From the NCBI RefSeq assembly GCF_024730565.1, contig NZ_CP077725.1:3304501-3368500 (forward strand): 64,000 nt of DNA, given 5' to 3'. Every line of letters starts with the position of its first letter. Position 1 is the stretch's first letter. Shown piece by piece: positions 1 through 8,683 of the stretch. The notes below the pieces were generated by a model, which worked only from the letters and a program-made list of their open reading frames with translations, had not been told where the DNA came from and ran no database searches. The stretch comes from Clostridium sp. CM027 (GTDB lineage: Bacteria; Bacillota; Clostridia; Clostridiales; Clostridiaceae). A program made the translations under genes and the position numbers.

Positions 1-1
1 G

Positions 2-295
2 GAGGTATTTAATGGCATGCAATTACAACAAGATGTAATTGCAAAGGTGAAAGAGGAAAGTCATACTAGATTATATTTGATTGCAAATAATATCTTATGT
101 ATCTTAGATAAGAAAGAAAATTTAAATAGTGATATACAAAGACTTGTAGAATTCCTAGAGATTTACCCTGTGGACCTAGGGGTAGGAATTATGCAGGATA
201 TTAAAGAAAGTCATAATAGTGTTTATAAATTATGTTTGGAAAATGAGGATTTCGTTGAAATGTATTTTAAGGCCTACAATGAAATAAAAGGCTAG
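2..295 (+). CDS. C-terminal end of probable MoxR-type AAA ATPase (5' truncated by window)
   Basis: The reading frame is open from the first bases of the window, so the gene probably starts upstream. An ATG at 17 with a GGAGGT 10 nt before it could also be a genuine start giving 92 aa. The visible part is helical and charged, ending DLGVGIMQDIKESH...YFKAYNEIKG, without Walker motifs. In clostridia, a gene of the DUF2201/VWA type that follows here commonly sits directly behind a MoxR-family AAA ATPase, which would act as its chaperone partner. That assignment rests on context and is an inference. The gene stops 8 nt before the next start, so the two are probably one operon. Confidence 0.5.
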   Translation, partial: EVFNGMQLQQDVIAKVKEESHTRLYLIANNILCILDKKENLNSDIQRLVEFLEIYPVDLGVGIMQDIKESHNSVYKLCLENEDFVEMYFKAYNEIKG

Positions 296-303
296 GTGAA
301 ATT

Positions 304-1668
304 ATGGTGAAAAACTTTGAAAGTCTTAAAAATGAGCTTTATGATGAAATTTCTAATGTGAAAAGCATTGAAGAAATGCCAAAGGATTTTGTGGAAAACT
401 TTTTGAAGCTTGTGCAAAAGGTTAATTTTATGCTCATAGAAGATAACGAAAACTTTTATGGGTATTTTCTGCTTCAAATGTCTAGGGAGATAAAATATGA
501 CATAACCTCGCCCACGGCTGTAAACTTTAAATTATCTAGGTACGTTATTTATTTTAATCCCTATATCTTTTTAAATCTTACACCGAGGCAGATGATGGGC
601 TCTATTAAACACGAGATTTATCACATATTATCCTCCCATTTGAATCGTGCAAGGAGTCTTAAAACAAAATATAGTACCCTTTCTATTAATATGGCAATGG
701 ATATAGTAGTGAACCAGTATATAGATTATTTGCCGCCCTATGCCACGACAATAGACAGTATAAATTTTAAGTATAGTTTAAAGATGCAACATTATATGAC
801 TATGGAGTATTATGCGCATACAATTCAAGAAGCCTTAAATCTATTAGAACAAGAAGATGAGAGAGAAAAAGATGACTCTAAGGATAAGCACATAGAAAAA
901 GAATTTAATGCATCTAAAACTCATGATTTATGGGAAGAATCTATAGAGACAGATGAGGAGACCCTTAAAGATTTTACGCGAAAATTTGCGAAACTTGCAG
1001 AAAAGGGCAAGGTTCCTCTTTATTTAGAGGGAATTCTCAAAGGATTAAAAGCGAGTAAAGGTGAAATTCCTTGGAATTTATATCTGAAAAAAATAATGGG
1101 AACCTTAGAAAGTGATAAAAAAAAGACTGTGTCAAGAAGGAACAGACGTCAACCTAATAGATTAGATTTAAGGGGAGAACTAAGAGGACATACAGCTAAA
1201 ATTACCTTGGCTATAGATATAAGCGGTAGCATAAGTGATGAGGAGTTTCATGGAGCAATAAAGGAAGTTTTTAATATTGTAAAAACTTATAAGCATGAAA
1301 TAACCTTGATTGAATGTGATTCGCAAATAAGGCAAGTATACAAGGCTAAGTCTATTAGTAGTATAAGAAAGCGTTGTAGTTCGCGCGGTGGTACAAAATT
1401 TACACCGGTAGTTAAGTATGTAAATAATACGGATACCAATATACTAATATATTTTACAGATGGAAAGGGTGAAGAAAAACTGGATGTAATGCCAAAAGGG
1501 TATAAAATTTTGTGGGTTATATCAGGACGCACCGATAAACTTTCATTAAAGGAGCCTCTTGGAATTGTGAAAAAACTAAAACCTGTAGAGATAAAAGAGG
1601 ATACTTCGGAGAGGTTAGATGTAATGGTTGATGGTTTTTCTATGAATCATCATGAACCAATATATTAG
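304..1668 (+). CDS. VWA-like protein with putative metallopeptidase N-domain (DUF2201 type)
   Basis: 454 aa. The N-terminal half carries HEIYH at residues 103-107, the zinc-type HExxH motif of the DUF2201 putative metallopeptidase domain. A charged linker covers about residues 180-235. The C-terminal half is a von Willebrand A fold with the MIDAS signature DISGS at 305-309, followed by a second acidic strand in FTDGKGEE. Proteins of this type pair with MoxR AAA ATPases, and the partial gene immediately upstream fits that pairing. The substrate is unknown. The ATG at 304 follows an AGGTGA ribosome binding site. Length and domain order look normal, and there is no sign of truncation. Confidence 0.85.
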   Translation: MVKNFESLKNELYDEISNVKSIEEMPKDFVENFLKLVQKVNFMLIEDNENFYGYFLLQMSREIKYDITSPTAVNFKLSRYVIYFNPYIFLNLTPRQMMGSIKHEIYHILSSHLNRARSLKTKYSTLSINMAMDIVVNQYIDYLPPYATTIDSINFKYSLKMQHYMTMEYYAHTIQEALNLLEQEDEREKDDSKDKHIEKEFNASKTHDLWEESIETDEETLKDFTRKFAKLAEKGKVPLYLEGILKGLKASKGEIPWNLYLKKIMGTLESDKKKTVSRRNRRQPNRLDLRGELRGHTAKITLAIDISGSISDEEFHGAIKEVFNIVKTYKHEITLIECDSQIRQVYKAKSISSIRKRCSSRGGTKFTPVVKYVNNTDTNILIYFTDGKGEEKLDVMPKGYKILWVISGRTDKLSLKEPLGIVKKLKPVEIKEDTSERLDVMVDGFSMNHHEPIY

Positions 1669-1710
1669 GAGCTTCTTTCTTATATTATGCTATAACGAAA
1701 AGTATATATT

Positions 1711-1746
1711 AAAAAAGGGGCACGCCTTTTATCAACGACTGCCCCG
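1711..1746 (-). terminator. Probable terminator of the minus-strand amylase gene
   Basis: Read on the minus strand, GGGGCA pairs with TGCCCC across a 17-nt loop and is followed directly by TTTTTT. It lies between the convergent ends of the VWA gene and the neopullulanase-like gene. Confidence 0.55.
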
Positions 1747-1758
1747 CTTTCTTATTTC

Positions 1759-3483
1759 CTATAACTTTAATATTTTGAATTCCATAGGGTCTAATATTAA
1801 TCCATTGTTTAATTTTGTTTCCTGTGATGTGAAAATATCTATAGCGGTGTTATCTAAAGATAGCTTAACATTATACTCTTCATCACTATTGTTAATAGCA
1901 ATTAATAGAGAGTCACCTTCATAACTTCTTTCAAAAACTAATACATTGTCCTTGCAATAGAGTTTTTTGTAGCCACCATAAATTAAAGCACTATTATTTT
2001 TCCTAAGAGATATCATAGTCTTGTAGTGGTTAAATAATTCTATATTTTGTTTTTCTACATCCCAAATCATACATTTTCTGCACTGAGGATCCTCACCACC
2101 ATTAAGACCTATTTCATCTCCATAATAAATATATGGAACTCCTTGGTAGCAAAATTGGAAGGCGATTGCAAGCTTCATTCTGTCTACATTATCCTCACAT
2201 TCAGTTAAAAATCTCTTAGTATCATGACTACCCATTAGATTCCAGAGTTGCCTTGTGATGCTACTCATATAAAGAGTTCTATTAGAAGATAATATATTGT
2301 CAAATTCTTCTGCAGCTATGCTTCTATTAGCGAAAAAATCAACTAAAGCAGATTTAAAAGGATAGTTCATTATACTGTCCAGTTGATCTCCTTTTAAGAA
2401 GGAGTTTGCTTCATGCATTATTTCACCAACAATAACCGCATCTTTATTAGCTGCTTTAACTACTTTACTAAAAGCTCTCCAAAAATCATGGTCAACTTCA
2501 TCGCAAACATCCAGTCTCCAACCATCAATTCCTATTTCTTTTACCCAATATTCTCCCACCTTTAATAAATACTCTCTTACTTCACTATTATGAGTATTTA
2601 ATTTCGGCATTGTGCTTACGTCATCAGCAAAAGTATAGTAGTTCACAGTATCAGTACTAACTGGGTAACTGTCGATAAAATACCAGTCCTTATACTTTGA
2701 AGCTTCTTGTTTGTCTAGTAAATCCTCAAAGGCAAAGAAGTCACTTCCTGAATGATTGAATACAGCATCAAAAATAATTTTCATTCCTTTTTCATGACAT
2801 TTTTTTATTAACTCTTTTGCTGTGTCTAAGGTCCCAAACTGAGGGTCTATGCCATAATAATCTGCTGTATTATATTTGTGGTTTGAAGTGGATTTAAATA
2901 TTGGAGTTAAGTAAACTAAATTAACGCCTAATTCCTCTAGATAGTCTAACTTATCAATCACTCCCTTAATAGTTCCACCAAACATAGATTCAGTGTTTAC
3001 TACACTGCCCCATTTGGAAGTATTCTCTTGGTCGTTACTTTTATCTCCATTATAAAAACGATCCGGAAAAATTTGATATACAACTGATTCTTGTAACCAA
3101 GGAGCTTCTTCATACAAATCGCCCTCTGCCAAATAGGCAAATTGAAAAGCTGTGATTTCTTTTAGATCTGTTGTCTTATCTCTAAAGCCTCTTTCATCAA
3201 AACATATTATATTATTATCCCAATCAATTAGCTCAAAGTAATATCTATATCTGTTTCTCTCAACGGATACTTCTGTTTCAAAATAATCAAATAAGTCAGC
3301 TTGAGCTGTAATTTTCATTTCTTTAACATCATATGGATCATCCCAGTTATATCTATCTTTATAATATAAATTGCACTTTTTAACATCATCTTTTGCTGTT
3401 CTTAAACGCAGCACTAGAGTGTTTAAATCTCTGCCATAGGCATAGGGTGTTTCAGTAATATGATATATTGCATGCTTATTCAT
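1759..3483 (-). CDS. GH13 alpha-glycosidase, neopullulanase/cyclomaltodextrinase type
   Basis: 574 aa, cytoplasmic (no signal peptide). Residues 1-120 form an N-terminal beta domain of the CBM34 kind seen in GH13_20 enzymes. The (beta/alpha)8 domain starts near VVYQIFPDRF at 134. The catalytic triad is visible: nucleophile D325 in GWRLDVCDE, acid/base E354 in VGEIMHE, and D421 in MGSHDTKRF. FDAVFNHSG (238-246) is the conserved region I. Such enzymes hydrolyse maltodextrins, cyclodextrins and pullulan to maltose or panose. It is transcribed divergently from malE, so it probably feeds on sugar taken up by MalEFG. The start ATG follows GAGGTAG at the right distance. Exact substrate preference cannot be read from sequence. 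Confidence 0.9.
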   Translation of the reverse strand: MNKHAIYHITETPYAYGRDLNTLVLRLRTAKDDVKKCNLYYKDRYNWDDPYDVKEMKITAQADLFDYFETEVSVERNRYRYYFELIDWDNNIICFDERGFRDKTTDLKEITAFQFAYLAEGDLYEEAPWLQESVVYQIFPDRFYNGDKSNDQENTSKWGSVVNTESMFGGTIKGVIDKLDYLEELGVNLVYLTPIFKSTSNHKYNTADYYGIDPQFGTLDTAKELIKKCHEKGMKIIFDAVFNHSGSDFFAFEDLLDKQEASKYKDWYFIDSYPVSTDTVNYYTFADDVSTMPKLNTHNSEVREYLLKVGEYWVKEIGIDGWRLDVCDEVDHDFWRAFSKVVKAANKDAVIVGEIMHEANSFLKGDQLDSIMNYPFKSALVDFFANRSIAAEEFDNILSSNRTLYMSSITRQLWNLMGSHDTKRFLTECEDNVDRMKLAIAFQFCYQGVPYIYYGDEIGLNGGEDPQCRKCMIWDVEKQNIELFNHYKTMISLRKNNSALIYGGYKKLYCKDNVLVFERSYEGDSLLIAINNSDEEYNVKLSLDNTAIDIFTSQETKLNNGLILDPMEFKILKL

Positions 3484-3876
3484 TTTAATCTACCTCACTT
3501 TTATGTTTATTCTAGGCATATGAAAAAAGTAAATAGTGGAAGTTGTCATGGATATTTCCTGTATGCCCTAGTATATTTATGGGTGCAATTATATCATAAG
3601 CATTTATTGATGATTGTATATACTTAATAAAATATGTATATACACTATGTTAATTTATTTGTATTTATTGAATTGTAATATAAAATTGTGCATTTGCGTA
3701 TACGTTTGTACAAAATTTCCTTAGAATATTGTTGTAATAAAGTAAAGCAGTATTGTTATTGAGAGAATCTAAACTAGAGATTATAAGGGCTCAAAGTGAT
3801 TTTGAAATTGATTTCATAATAATATTACATAGTATTTTACTATAGTTAATTAAACAAAATTCAGTAAAAAGATTAT
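3484..3876. other. Divergent intergenic region between amylase and malE
   Basis: 393 bp of very AT-rich DNA without a coding frame. It should hold the minus-strand promoter of the amylase gene, but no convincing -35/-10 pair was found for it. A partly symmetric CGTATACG core with flanking TTTG at about 3693-3708 could be a further LacI-type site, but the flanks do not mirror each other. Confidence 0.4.
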
Positions 3877-3905
3877 TTGACAGTTCTGAAAATTCGGTTT
3901 ACAAT
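3877..3905 (+). promoter_or_regulatory. Sigma-A promoter of malEFG
   Basis: TTGACA at 3877-3882, a 17-nt spacer and TACAAT at 3900-3905. It lies 59 bp before the malE start. The predicted transcription start (about 3912) falls at the edge of the palindromic operator that follows. Confidence 0.8.
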
Positions 3906-3912
3906 AAAAATA

Positions 3913-3926
3913 TGCAAACGCTTGCA
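3913..3926. promoter_or_regulatory. LacI-family operator (MalR/cre-like) before malE
   Basis: TGCAAACGCTTGCA is a 14-bp palindrome with a central CG and a single non-symmetric pair, the typical shape of LacI/GalR-family sites (MalR or CcpA cre). It lies just downstream of the -10 box, where a bound repressor would block initiation. A LacI-type regulator is encoded 3.7 kb downstream, so MalR is the likeliest ligand. CcpA remains possible. Confidence 0.7.
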
Positions 3927-3963
3927 GAGATGTTATAAAAATACTATTTTGGGGGGATTAAAT

Positions 3964-5232
3964 ATGAAAAGGAAAGTATTAAGTCTATTATTAGCTTTAT
4001 CATGCACTGTATCGTTAGCAGCATGTGGTACTAAAAAAGTAGCAGTAGAAGCAACAGCAGCTAAAGAAGGAGTTGCAACTGAAGTGAAACCTGAATCAGG
4101 AGCTAAACTAGTAGTTTGGACGGCTAAAGGCGTTGAAACAGATTATATGAAGCTTATTGGTACTGAGTTTGAAAAGAAATACGGAGTAAAAGTTACATAT
4201 GAAGAAGTTGGAGCTATTGATACTAAAGCCAAAATGGCTACAGATGGACCAGCTGGAGTAGGGGCGGATGTATTTGATGCACCACATGATCACACTGGAG
4301 AACTTGTATCATCAGGTTTAGTTTTAGAAAATAACCTATTTGCAGAAAGAGTTAAGAAGGACTATTTAAAATCAGCCTTAGATGCAGTATCATATGAGGG
4401 TAAAGTTTACGGATATCCAACAGCAGTAGATACTTACGGATTATTTTACAATAAAGATGTATTCAAAACAGCACCAAAAACTTATGAAGAGATAATTGCA
4501 AAAGCCAAAACATTTAATGATGCAAAAACAAACAAATATGCATTTATGTGGGATATCGGAAATGCTTACTTCTCTCATAGTTTTATAGCAGGAAGCGGCG
4601 GTTATATTTTTAAAAATGGAACTGATAAAACAGACGTAGGTATTGATTCAGCTGGAGCAATTGACGGAGCAAAATCTTTAATGGATTTGAAAAAAGTTTT
4701 ACCAATCAATGCAGCAGATTCAACTAATGCAATTGTGGAAGGTTTATTTGATGAAGGAAAAATAGGAGCTATGATAGATGGACCATGGGCAGTATCAGGT
4801 AGAGAAAAGGCTGGTGTTAATTTTGGGGTAGCACCATTACCTAAATTAACTAATGGAAAGCAACAATCAAGTTTATCAGGAATAAGAACATTATTTGTTA
4901 GTTCTTATTCAAAATATCCAATAGCAGCTCAAATGTTCGCTAGTTTAGCAACATCTGATGAAATGTTATTAAAAAGATATGAATTGACTAAACAAATACC
5001 ACCAGTAACAAAACTAATGGGAAACGCTAAAATTAAAGATGATCCAATGGTTGCACCATTTTTAGAGCAAATAAAATATTCTGTACCAATGCCATCAAAT
5101 CCTCAAATAGGACTTGTTTGGACTCCATACGGAGCAGCATTTTCATCAATGTGGAACGATGGAGTTGCTCCCGAAAAAGCACTTAAAACTGCAGCTAAAA
5201 CTATAAGAGACGCAATAGCTGCTCAAAAATAA
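3964..5232 (+). CDS. malE: Maltose/maltodextrin-binding lipoprotein of ABC importer
   Basis: 422 aa from the ATG at 3964, which has GGGGGG close upstream. A more upstream in-frame start would run through the promoter and operator and is rejected. MKRKVLSLLLALSCTVSLAAC is a lipoprotein signal with lipobox LAAC (Cys21), so the protein is anchored on the outer face of the membrane. The body is a family 1 solute-binding protein with features of MalE: VWTAKGVETDYMKLI near the mature start and AVDTYGLFYNKDVF in the ligand-binding lobe. It delivers maltodextrins to MalFG. It is the first gene of malEFG and is separated from malF by a strong hairpin. Confidence 0.92.
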   Translation: MKRKVLSLLLALSCTVSLAACGTKKVAVEATAAKEGVATEVKPESGAKLVVWTAKGVETDYMKLIGTEFEKKYGVKVTYEEVGAIDTKAKMATDGPAGVGADVFDAPHDHTGELVSSGLVLENNLFAERVKKDYLKSALDAVSYEGKVYGYPTAVDTYGLFYNKDVFKTAPKTYEEIIAKAKTFNDAKTNKYAFMWDIGNAYFSHSFIAGSGGYIFKNGTDKTDVGIDSAGAIDGAKSLMDLKKVLPINAADSTNAIVEGLFDEGKIGAMIDGPWAVSGREKAGVNFGVAPLPKLTNGKQQSSLSGIRTLFVSSYSKYPIAAQMFASLATSDEMLLKRYELTKQIPPVTKLMGNAKIKDDPMVAPFLEQIKYSVPMPSNPQIGLVWTPYGAAFSSMWNDGVAPEKALKTAAKTIRDAIAAQK

Positions 5233-5249
5233 TTAGTTGTAAATAGAAG

Positions 5250-5279
5250 TTAGTCATTTGCTATATAGCAAATGACTAA
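5250..5279. terminator. Perfect 30-bp palindrome between malE and malF (stabiliser or attenuator)
   Basis: The 15-nt arm beginning TTAGTCATTTG is followed at once by its exact reverse complement, giving a stem of about 13 bp with a 4-nt loop. There is no U-tract, so it is more likely a 3' stabiliser of malE mRNA or a partial terminator that lowers malFG output than a full terminator. Confidence 0.6.
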
Positions 5280-5316
5280 TTTAAAATAAAATTCTATCTG
5301 ATTTAGGAGGTATGAA

Positions 5317-6603
5317 ATGAAAAAATCAAAAAAAGCAACTCTTTTCTCTGTGCTCTTTATGGGTCTAGGACAAATATATAACAAAGAAATATTCAAAGGA
5401 ATTATTCTTGCAATTATAGAAATAGTAGCATTATTTAATATAAGATATTTTTCAACATCAATAAAGGGACTAATTTCACTAGGAGATTCTGGTGTGAAAT
5501 TTGTGAATGGGAAAGCAACAGGAGATCATTCTATTTTCTTAATGATTGAAGGTCTTATAGCTGTTATAATTTTATTTCTTGTAATTTCAGTATACATACT
5601 TAATATCTATGATGCAAAACGAGGAGGCGAAAGTATAGAAAAAGGTAATAAACCACTAAATACAAAAGAATTCTTAAGTTATGTGTGGGAAAAATATTTT
5701 CCTCATATCATGATAACACCTGGATTCTTGTTTACTGTATTTTTTATTATGCTTCCTATTATGTTCACCGTAGTAGTTGCCTTTACTAACTATTCAAGTC
5801 CTAATCATTTGCCACCAAGGAACTTAGTTGACTGGGTTGGACTTGATAACTTTAAACAATTAGTAAATTTAAAAATGTGGAATAATACTTTTCTAAAAGT
5901 AGGAGTTTGGACACTTATATTTGCTGTAGTAAGCACTACTTGTAACTTTTTTGTTGGTTTATTCTTAGCACTAATAACTAATGCTAAGGGAATAAGATTC
6001 AAAAAGTTTTTTAGAACAATTTTTCTTTTGCCTTATGCTATACCAGCATTTATATCCTTACTTATAATGAGATTAGCATTTAGTGGACCAGGTCCAGTAA
6101 ATAATATGCTAGCTTCCTTTGGAATGGGAAAAATACCTTTTTTTACAGATCCCACTATTGCGAAAATAATGATTTTAATAATAACGGTTTGGTTAGGATC
6201 ACCTTATTTTATGGCACTTATGTCAGGAATACTTACTAATATAGACAAGTCTTTATATGAAGCTTCTGAAATTGATGGTGCAACCAAGTGGCAACAATTT
6301 TATAAAATAACTTTGCCACTAGTGCTTTTTCAAACAATGCCACTATTAACAATGAGTTTTGCTTATAATTTTAATAACTTTGGAATGATTTATTTGTTAA
6401 CAGACGGTAATCCAGTTAATGGAAGTTTACAATATGCAGGAGATACTGATATCTTAATTTCATGGATCTATAAGATGACAAAGGATCAGAATCAATACCA
6501 TATGGCATCTGTAATTACCATTATATTATTTATTTTTGTTGCAAGTATTTCAGCATATAGCTTTAGTAAAACCAAAGCCTTCAAAGAGGAGGACATGATG
6601 TAA
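5317..6603 (+). CDS. malF: Maltodextrin ABC transporter permease MalF
   Basis: 428 aa integral membrane protein. The N-terminal 110 residues hold extra hydrophobic helices (about 10-45 and 72-98). The transport core follows from about 130 with further helices. The EAA loop that docks the ATPase is at about 315-334 (EASEIDGATKWQQFYKITLP). AGGAGG lies 8-9 nt before the ATG. It forms the channel with MalG for sugars delivered by MalE. The stop overlaps the malG start by one base, so the two are translationally coupled. Confidence 0.92.
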   Translation: MKKSKKATLFSVLFMGLGQIYNKEIFKGIILAIIEIVALFNIRYFSTSIKGLISLGDSGVKFVNGKATGDHSIFLMIEGLIAVIILFLVISVYILNIYDAKRGGESIEKGNKPLNTKEFLSYVWEKYFPHIMITPGFLFTVFFIMLPIMFTVVVAFTNYSSPNHLPPRNLVDWVGLDNFKQLVNLKMWNNTFLKVGVWTLIFAVVSTTCNFFVGLFLALITNAKGIRFKKFFRTIFLLPYAIPAFISLLIMRLAFSGPGPVNNMLASFGMGKIPFFTDPTIAKIMILIITVWLGSPYFMALMSGILTNIDKSLYEASEIDGATKWQQFYKITLPLVLFQTMPLLTMSFAYNFNNFGMIYLLTDGNPVNGSLQYAGDTDILISWIYKMTKDQNQYHMASVITIILFIFVASISAYSFSKTKAFKEEDMM

Positions 6604-7463
6604 TGAATAAAAAAATAGTAAAAAATAAAAAGGTAAATTTATCCGATGTAATTCAAAAAATAATTATATATGCTATATTGGTGCTATTATGTATAGTAAT
6701 ATTGACACCGGTAATTTGGATTGTTTTATCCTCATTCAATAGTGGTACAAGCTTATTTAGTTCATCTATAATTCCTAAAAATCCAACATTAATCCACTAT
6801 AAAGAGTTGTTTACACAAACTGATTTTCCGAAATGGTATATGAATACATTTAAAATTGCTATAATTAATATGGTTTTGTCAGTTATACTAACAACACTTT
6901 CTGCTTATGCATTTTCTAGATTTAAATTTAAGGGTAGAAAACAAGGGCTTATGACAATGATGATTTTACAAATGTTCCCCGGTTTCTTAGCTATGACTGC
7001 TGTATTTATTCTAATAAGTAAGTTAGGATTATTAAATAGTCATTGGGGTTTAATTCTTGTGTATGCAGGTGGACAAATACCATATAATACATGGTTATGT
7101 AAAGGCTTTTTCGATGGTATTCCAAGAAGCTTAGATGAAGCTGCAAAAATAGATGGGGCTTCAAATATGACTATTTTCGTAAAGGTAATATTACCTTTGG
7201 CAAGGCCTATAATTACATTAGTTGCACTTACAAACTTTATGGGACCTTGGTTTGATTTTATATTTCCTCAAATAATATTAAAAAGCAGTGAGAAGAAAAC
7301 ACTTGCGATGGGATTATTTGAATGGGTTCAAAAACAACAAAACACCCAATTTACAATGTTCGCTGCAGGTGCAATTTTAGTTGCTATTCCAATTACATTG
7401 CTGTTTGTATATTTACAAAAGCACATTGTAGAAGGACTAGCATCTGGTGCTACTAAAGGTTAG
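6603..7463 (+). CDS. malG: Maltodextrin ABC transporter permease MalG
   Basis: 286 aa with about six membrane helices. The EAA loop lies at about 179-198 (EAAKIDGASNMTIFVKVILP). The ATG shares its A with the malF stop codon. GGAGG inside the end of malF serves as ribosome binding site. No gene for the nucleotide-binding subunit (MalK/MsmX) lies in this window. In Gram-positive bacteria this is often a shared ATPase encoded elsewhere, which is the inference here. A long imperfect hairpin follows the gene. Confidence 0.92.
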   Translation: MNKKIVKNKKVNLSDVIQKIIIYAILVLLCIVILTPVIWIVLSSFNSGTSLFSSSIIPKNPTLIHYKELFTQTDFPKWYMNTFKIAIINMVLSVILTTLSAYAFSRFKFKGRKQGLMTMMILQMFPGFLAMTAVFILISKLGLLNSHWGLILVYAGGQIPYNTWLCKGFFDGIPRSLDEAAKIDGASNMTIFVKVILPLARPIITLVALTNFMGPWFDFIFPQIILKSSEKKTLAMGLFEWVQKQQNTQFTMFAAGAILVAIPITLLFVYLQKHIVEGLASGATKG

Positions 7464-7472
7464 TTTTATAAT

Positions 7473-7522
7473 TAGACATCATCTAGAATAACATACTAAT
7501 TAGTTATTTTAGATGATGTCTA
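7473..7522 (+). terminator. Hairpin after malG
   Basis: Arms of about 20 nt (TAGACATCATCTAGAATAAC and its near-exact complement, one G:U pair) enclose a 10-nt loop. The downstream run AAAACTTTA is a poor U-tract, so termination may be partial. Confidence 0.55.
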
Positions 7523-7606
7523 AAACTTTAACGACATTTCAGAAATCAAGTTTTATTATAATATAACTCGTATAAATATTTTTAGAAAGTAGGAAGTGAA
7601 GTTTTC

Positions 7607-8605
7607 ATGTCGATAACTATAAGGGAAGTAGCAAAGCTAGCAAATGTATCACCCTCAACAGTTTCAAGAGTTATTGCGGATAATTCTACAATTAGTGATG
7701 CAACAAAGAAAAAAGTTTATAAAGTAATGAAAGAAATCAATTATCACCCTAATGCAATAGCTAGGAGCTTAGTTAGTAAAACAACCAAAACTATAGGACT
7801 TATTTTACCTAGCACTGATGAAGATTTATTTTCTAATCCATTTTTCATTCAAATTATGAGGGGAATAAGCCATTATGCTCAAAAAAAGGGATATTATATT
7901 ATGTATGCTTACAGTAGTAATGAGGATCAAGAAGTAAAGTATATAACAAGTTTAATAAATAGTGGAAGAGTTGACGGAATTATTTTGCCATTTGTAAAAA
8001 AGGATGACAAATGCATCACTTATTTAAAAAAGGTAGATTATCCTTTCGTAGTAATAGGAAAACCAGAAGATACAGAAGGACTTTTATGGGTTGATAATGA
8101 TAACTTTCACGCCATGTATAGTGTTGTTAATTATCTTATACAAAAGGGTGAGAGAAAAATTGCATTTATAGGAGGACCGGCTACACTTAATGTAACTATA
8201 AATAGGTTAGAAGGTTACAAGAAATCCATGGAAAACATTGGGATGAAAATAGATGAAAATATGGTACAAGTAGCAGAGTTTACAGAAAGTAGTGGTTATG
8301 ATGCTATGAAAAGAATTTTAGAAAAATCCAGCCCTACAGCTGTTGTCACCACTGACGATTTAATTGCCTTTGGTGCATCAAAAGCAATAAGCGAAATGTC
8401 CAAAACCCATATTTCAATAGTTGGGTTTAATAACACACCATTAACTGCATACAGAGAGCCTACACTTTCTTCAGTTGATATTAATTCTGAAGAATTAGGT
8501 TATTTTGCAGTTAAGCTATTAATAAATAAATTGGAAGATGAGAAAGAATATATAACCAATTATATTATTGATACAAAATTAGTTGAGAGAGAGTCAACTA
8601 AATAA
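7607..8605 (+). CDS. malR: LacI-family transcriptional regulator (MalR-like)
   Basis: 332 aa. The N-terminal HTH is TIREVAKLANVSPSTVSRVI (residues 3-22), followed by the hinge helix with NAIARSLVSK that reads the minor groove at a central CG. The rest is a periplasmic-binding-protein-like effector domain starting TKTIGLILPS. Its place directly behind malEFG and the LacI-type palindrome at the malE promoter make it the probable repressor of maltodextrin uptake. The effector is probably maltose or a maltodextrin (inference). It has its own ribosome binding site (AGGAAGTGA) and is separated from malG by a hairpin. Confidence 0.88.
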   Translation: MSITIREVAKLANVSPSTVSRVIADNSTISDATKKKVYKVMKEINYHPNAIARSLVSKTTKTIGLILPSTDEDLFSNPFFIQIMRGISHYAQKKGYYIMYAYSSNEDQEVKYITSLINSGRVDGIILPFVKKDDKCITYLKKVDYPFVVIGKPEDTEGLLWVDNDNFHAMYSVVNYLIQKGERKIAFIGGPATLNVTINRLEGYKKSMENIGMKIDENMVQVAEFTESSGYDAMKRILEKSSPTAVVTTDDLIAFGASKAISEMSKTHISIVGFNNTPLTAYREPTLSSVDINSEELGYFAVKLLINKLEDEKEYITNYIIDTKLVERESTK

Positions 8606-8615
8606 CTCAAGGTGG

Positions 8616-8646
8616 TAAATCTCCTTCGGAAGTCTTTAATATTGCA
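8616..8646. repeat. 31-bp sequence shared with the IS605-like remnant at 51530
   Basis: The stretch starting TAAATCTCCTTCGGAAGTC matches 51530-51560 at 29 of 31 positions. The second copy lies beside a hairpin typical of IS200/IS605 ends. Here it sits in the 78-bp gap between the LacI-type and AraC-type regulator genes, so it is probably a scar of an old insertion. Confidence 0.55.
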
Positions 8647-8683
8647 GCACCGCAGGTGATTATTAAAATAAAGAGGTGAAAAT

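Noticed and set aside
3877-3963. Extended N-terminus of MalE
   Set aside because: The extra residues would be encoded by the promoter and operator, while the ATG at 3964 has a good ribosome binding site and begins a standard lipoprotein signal.
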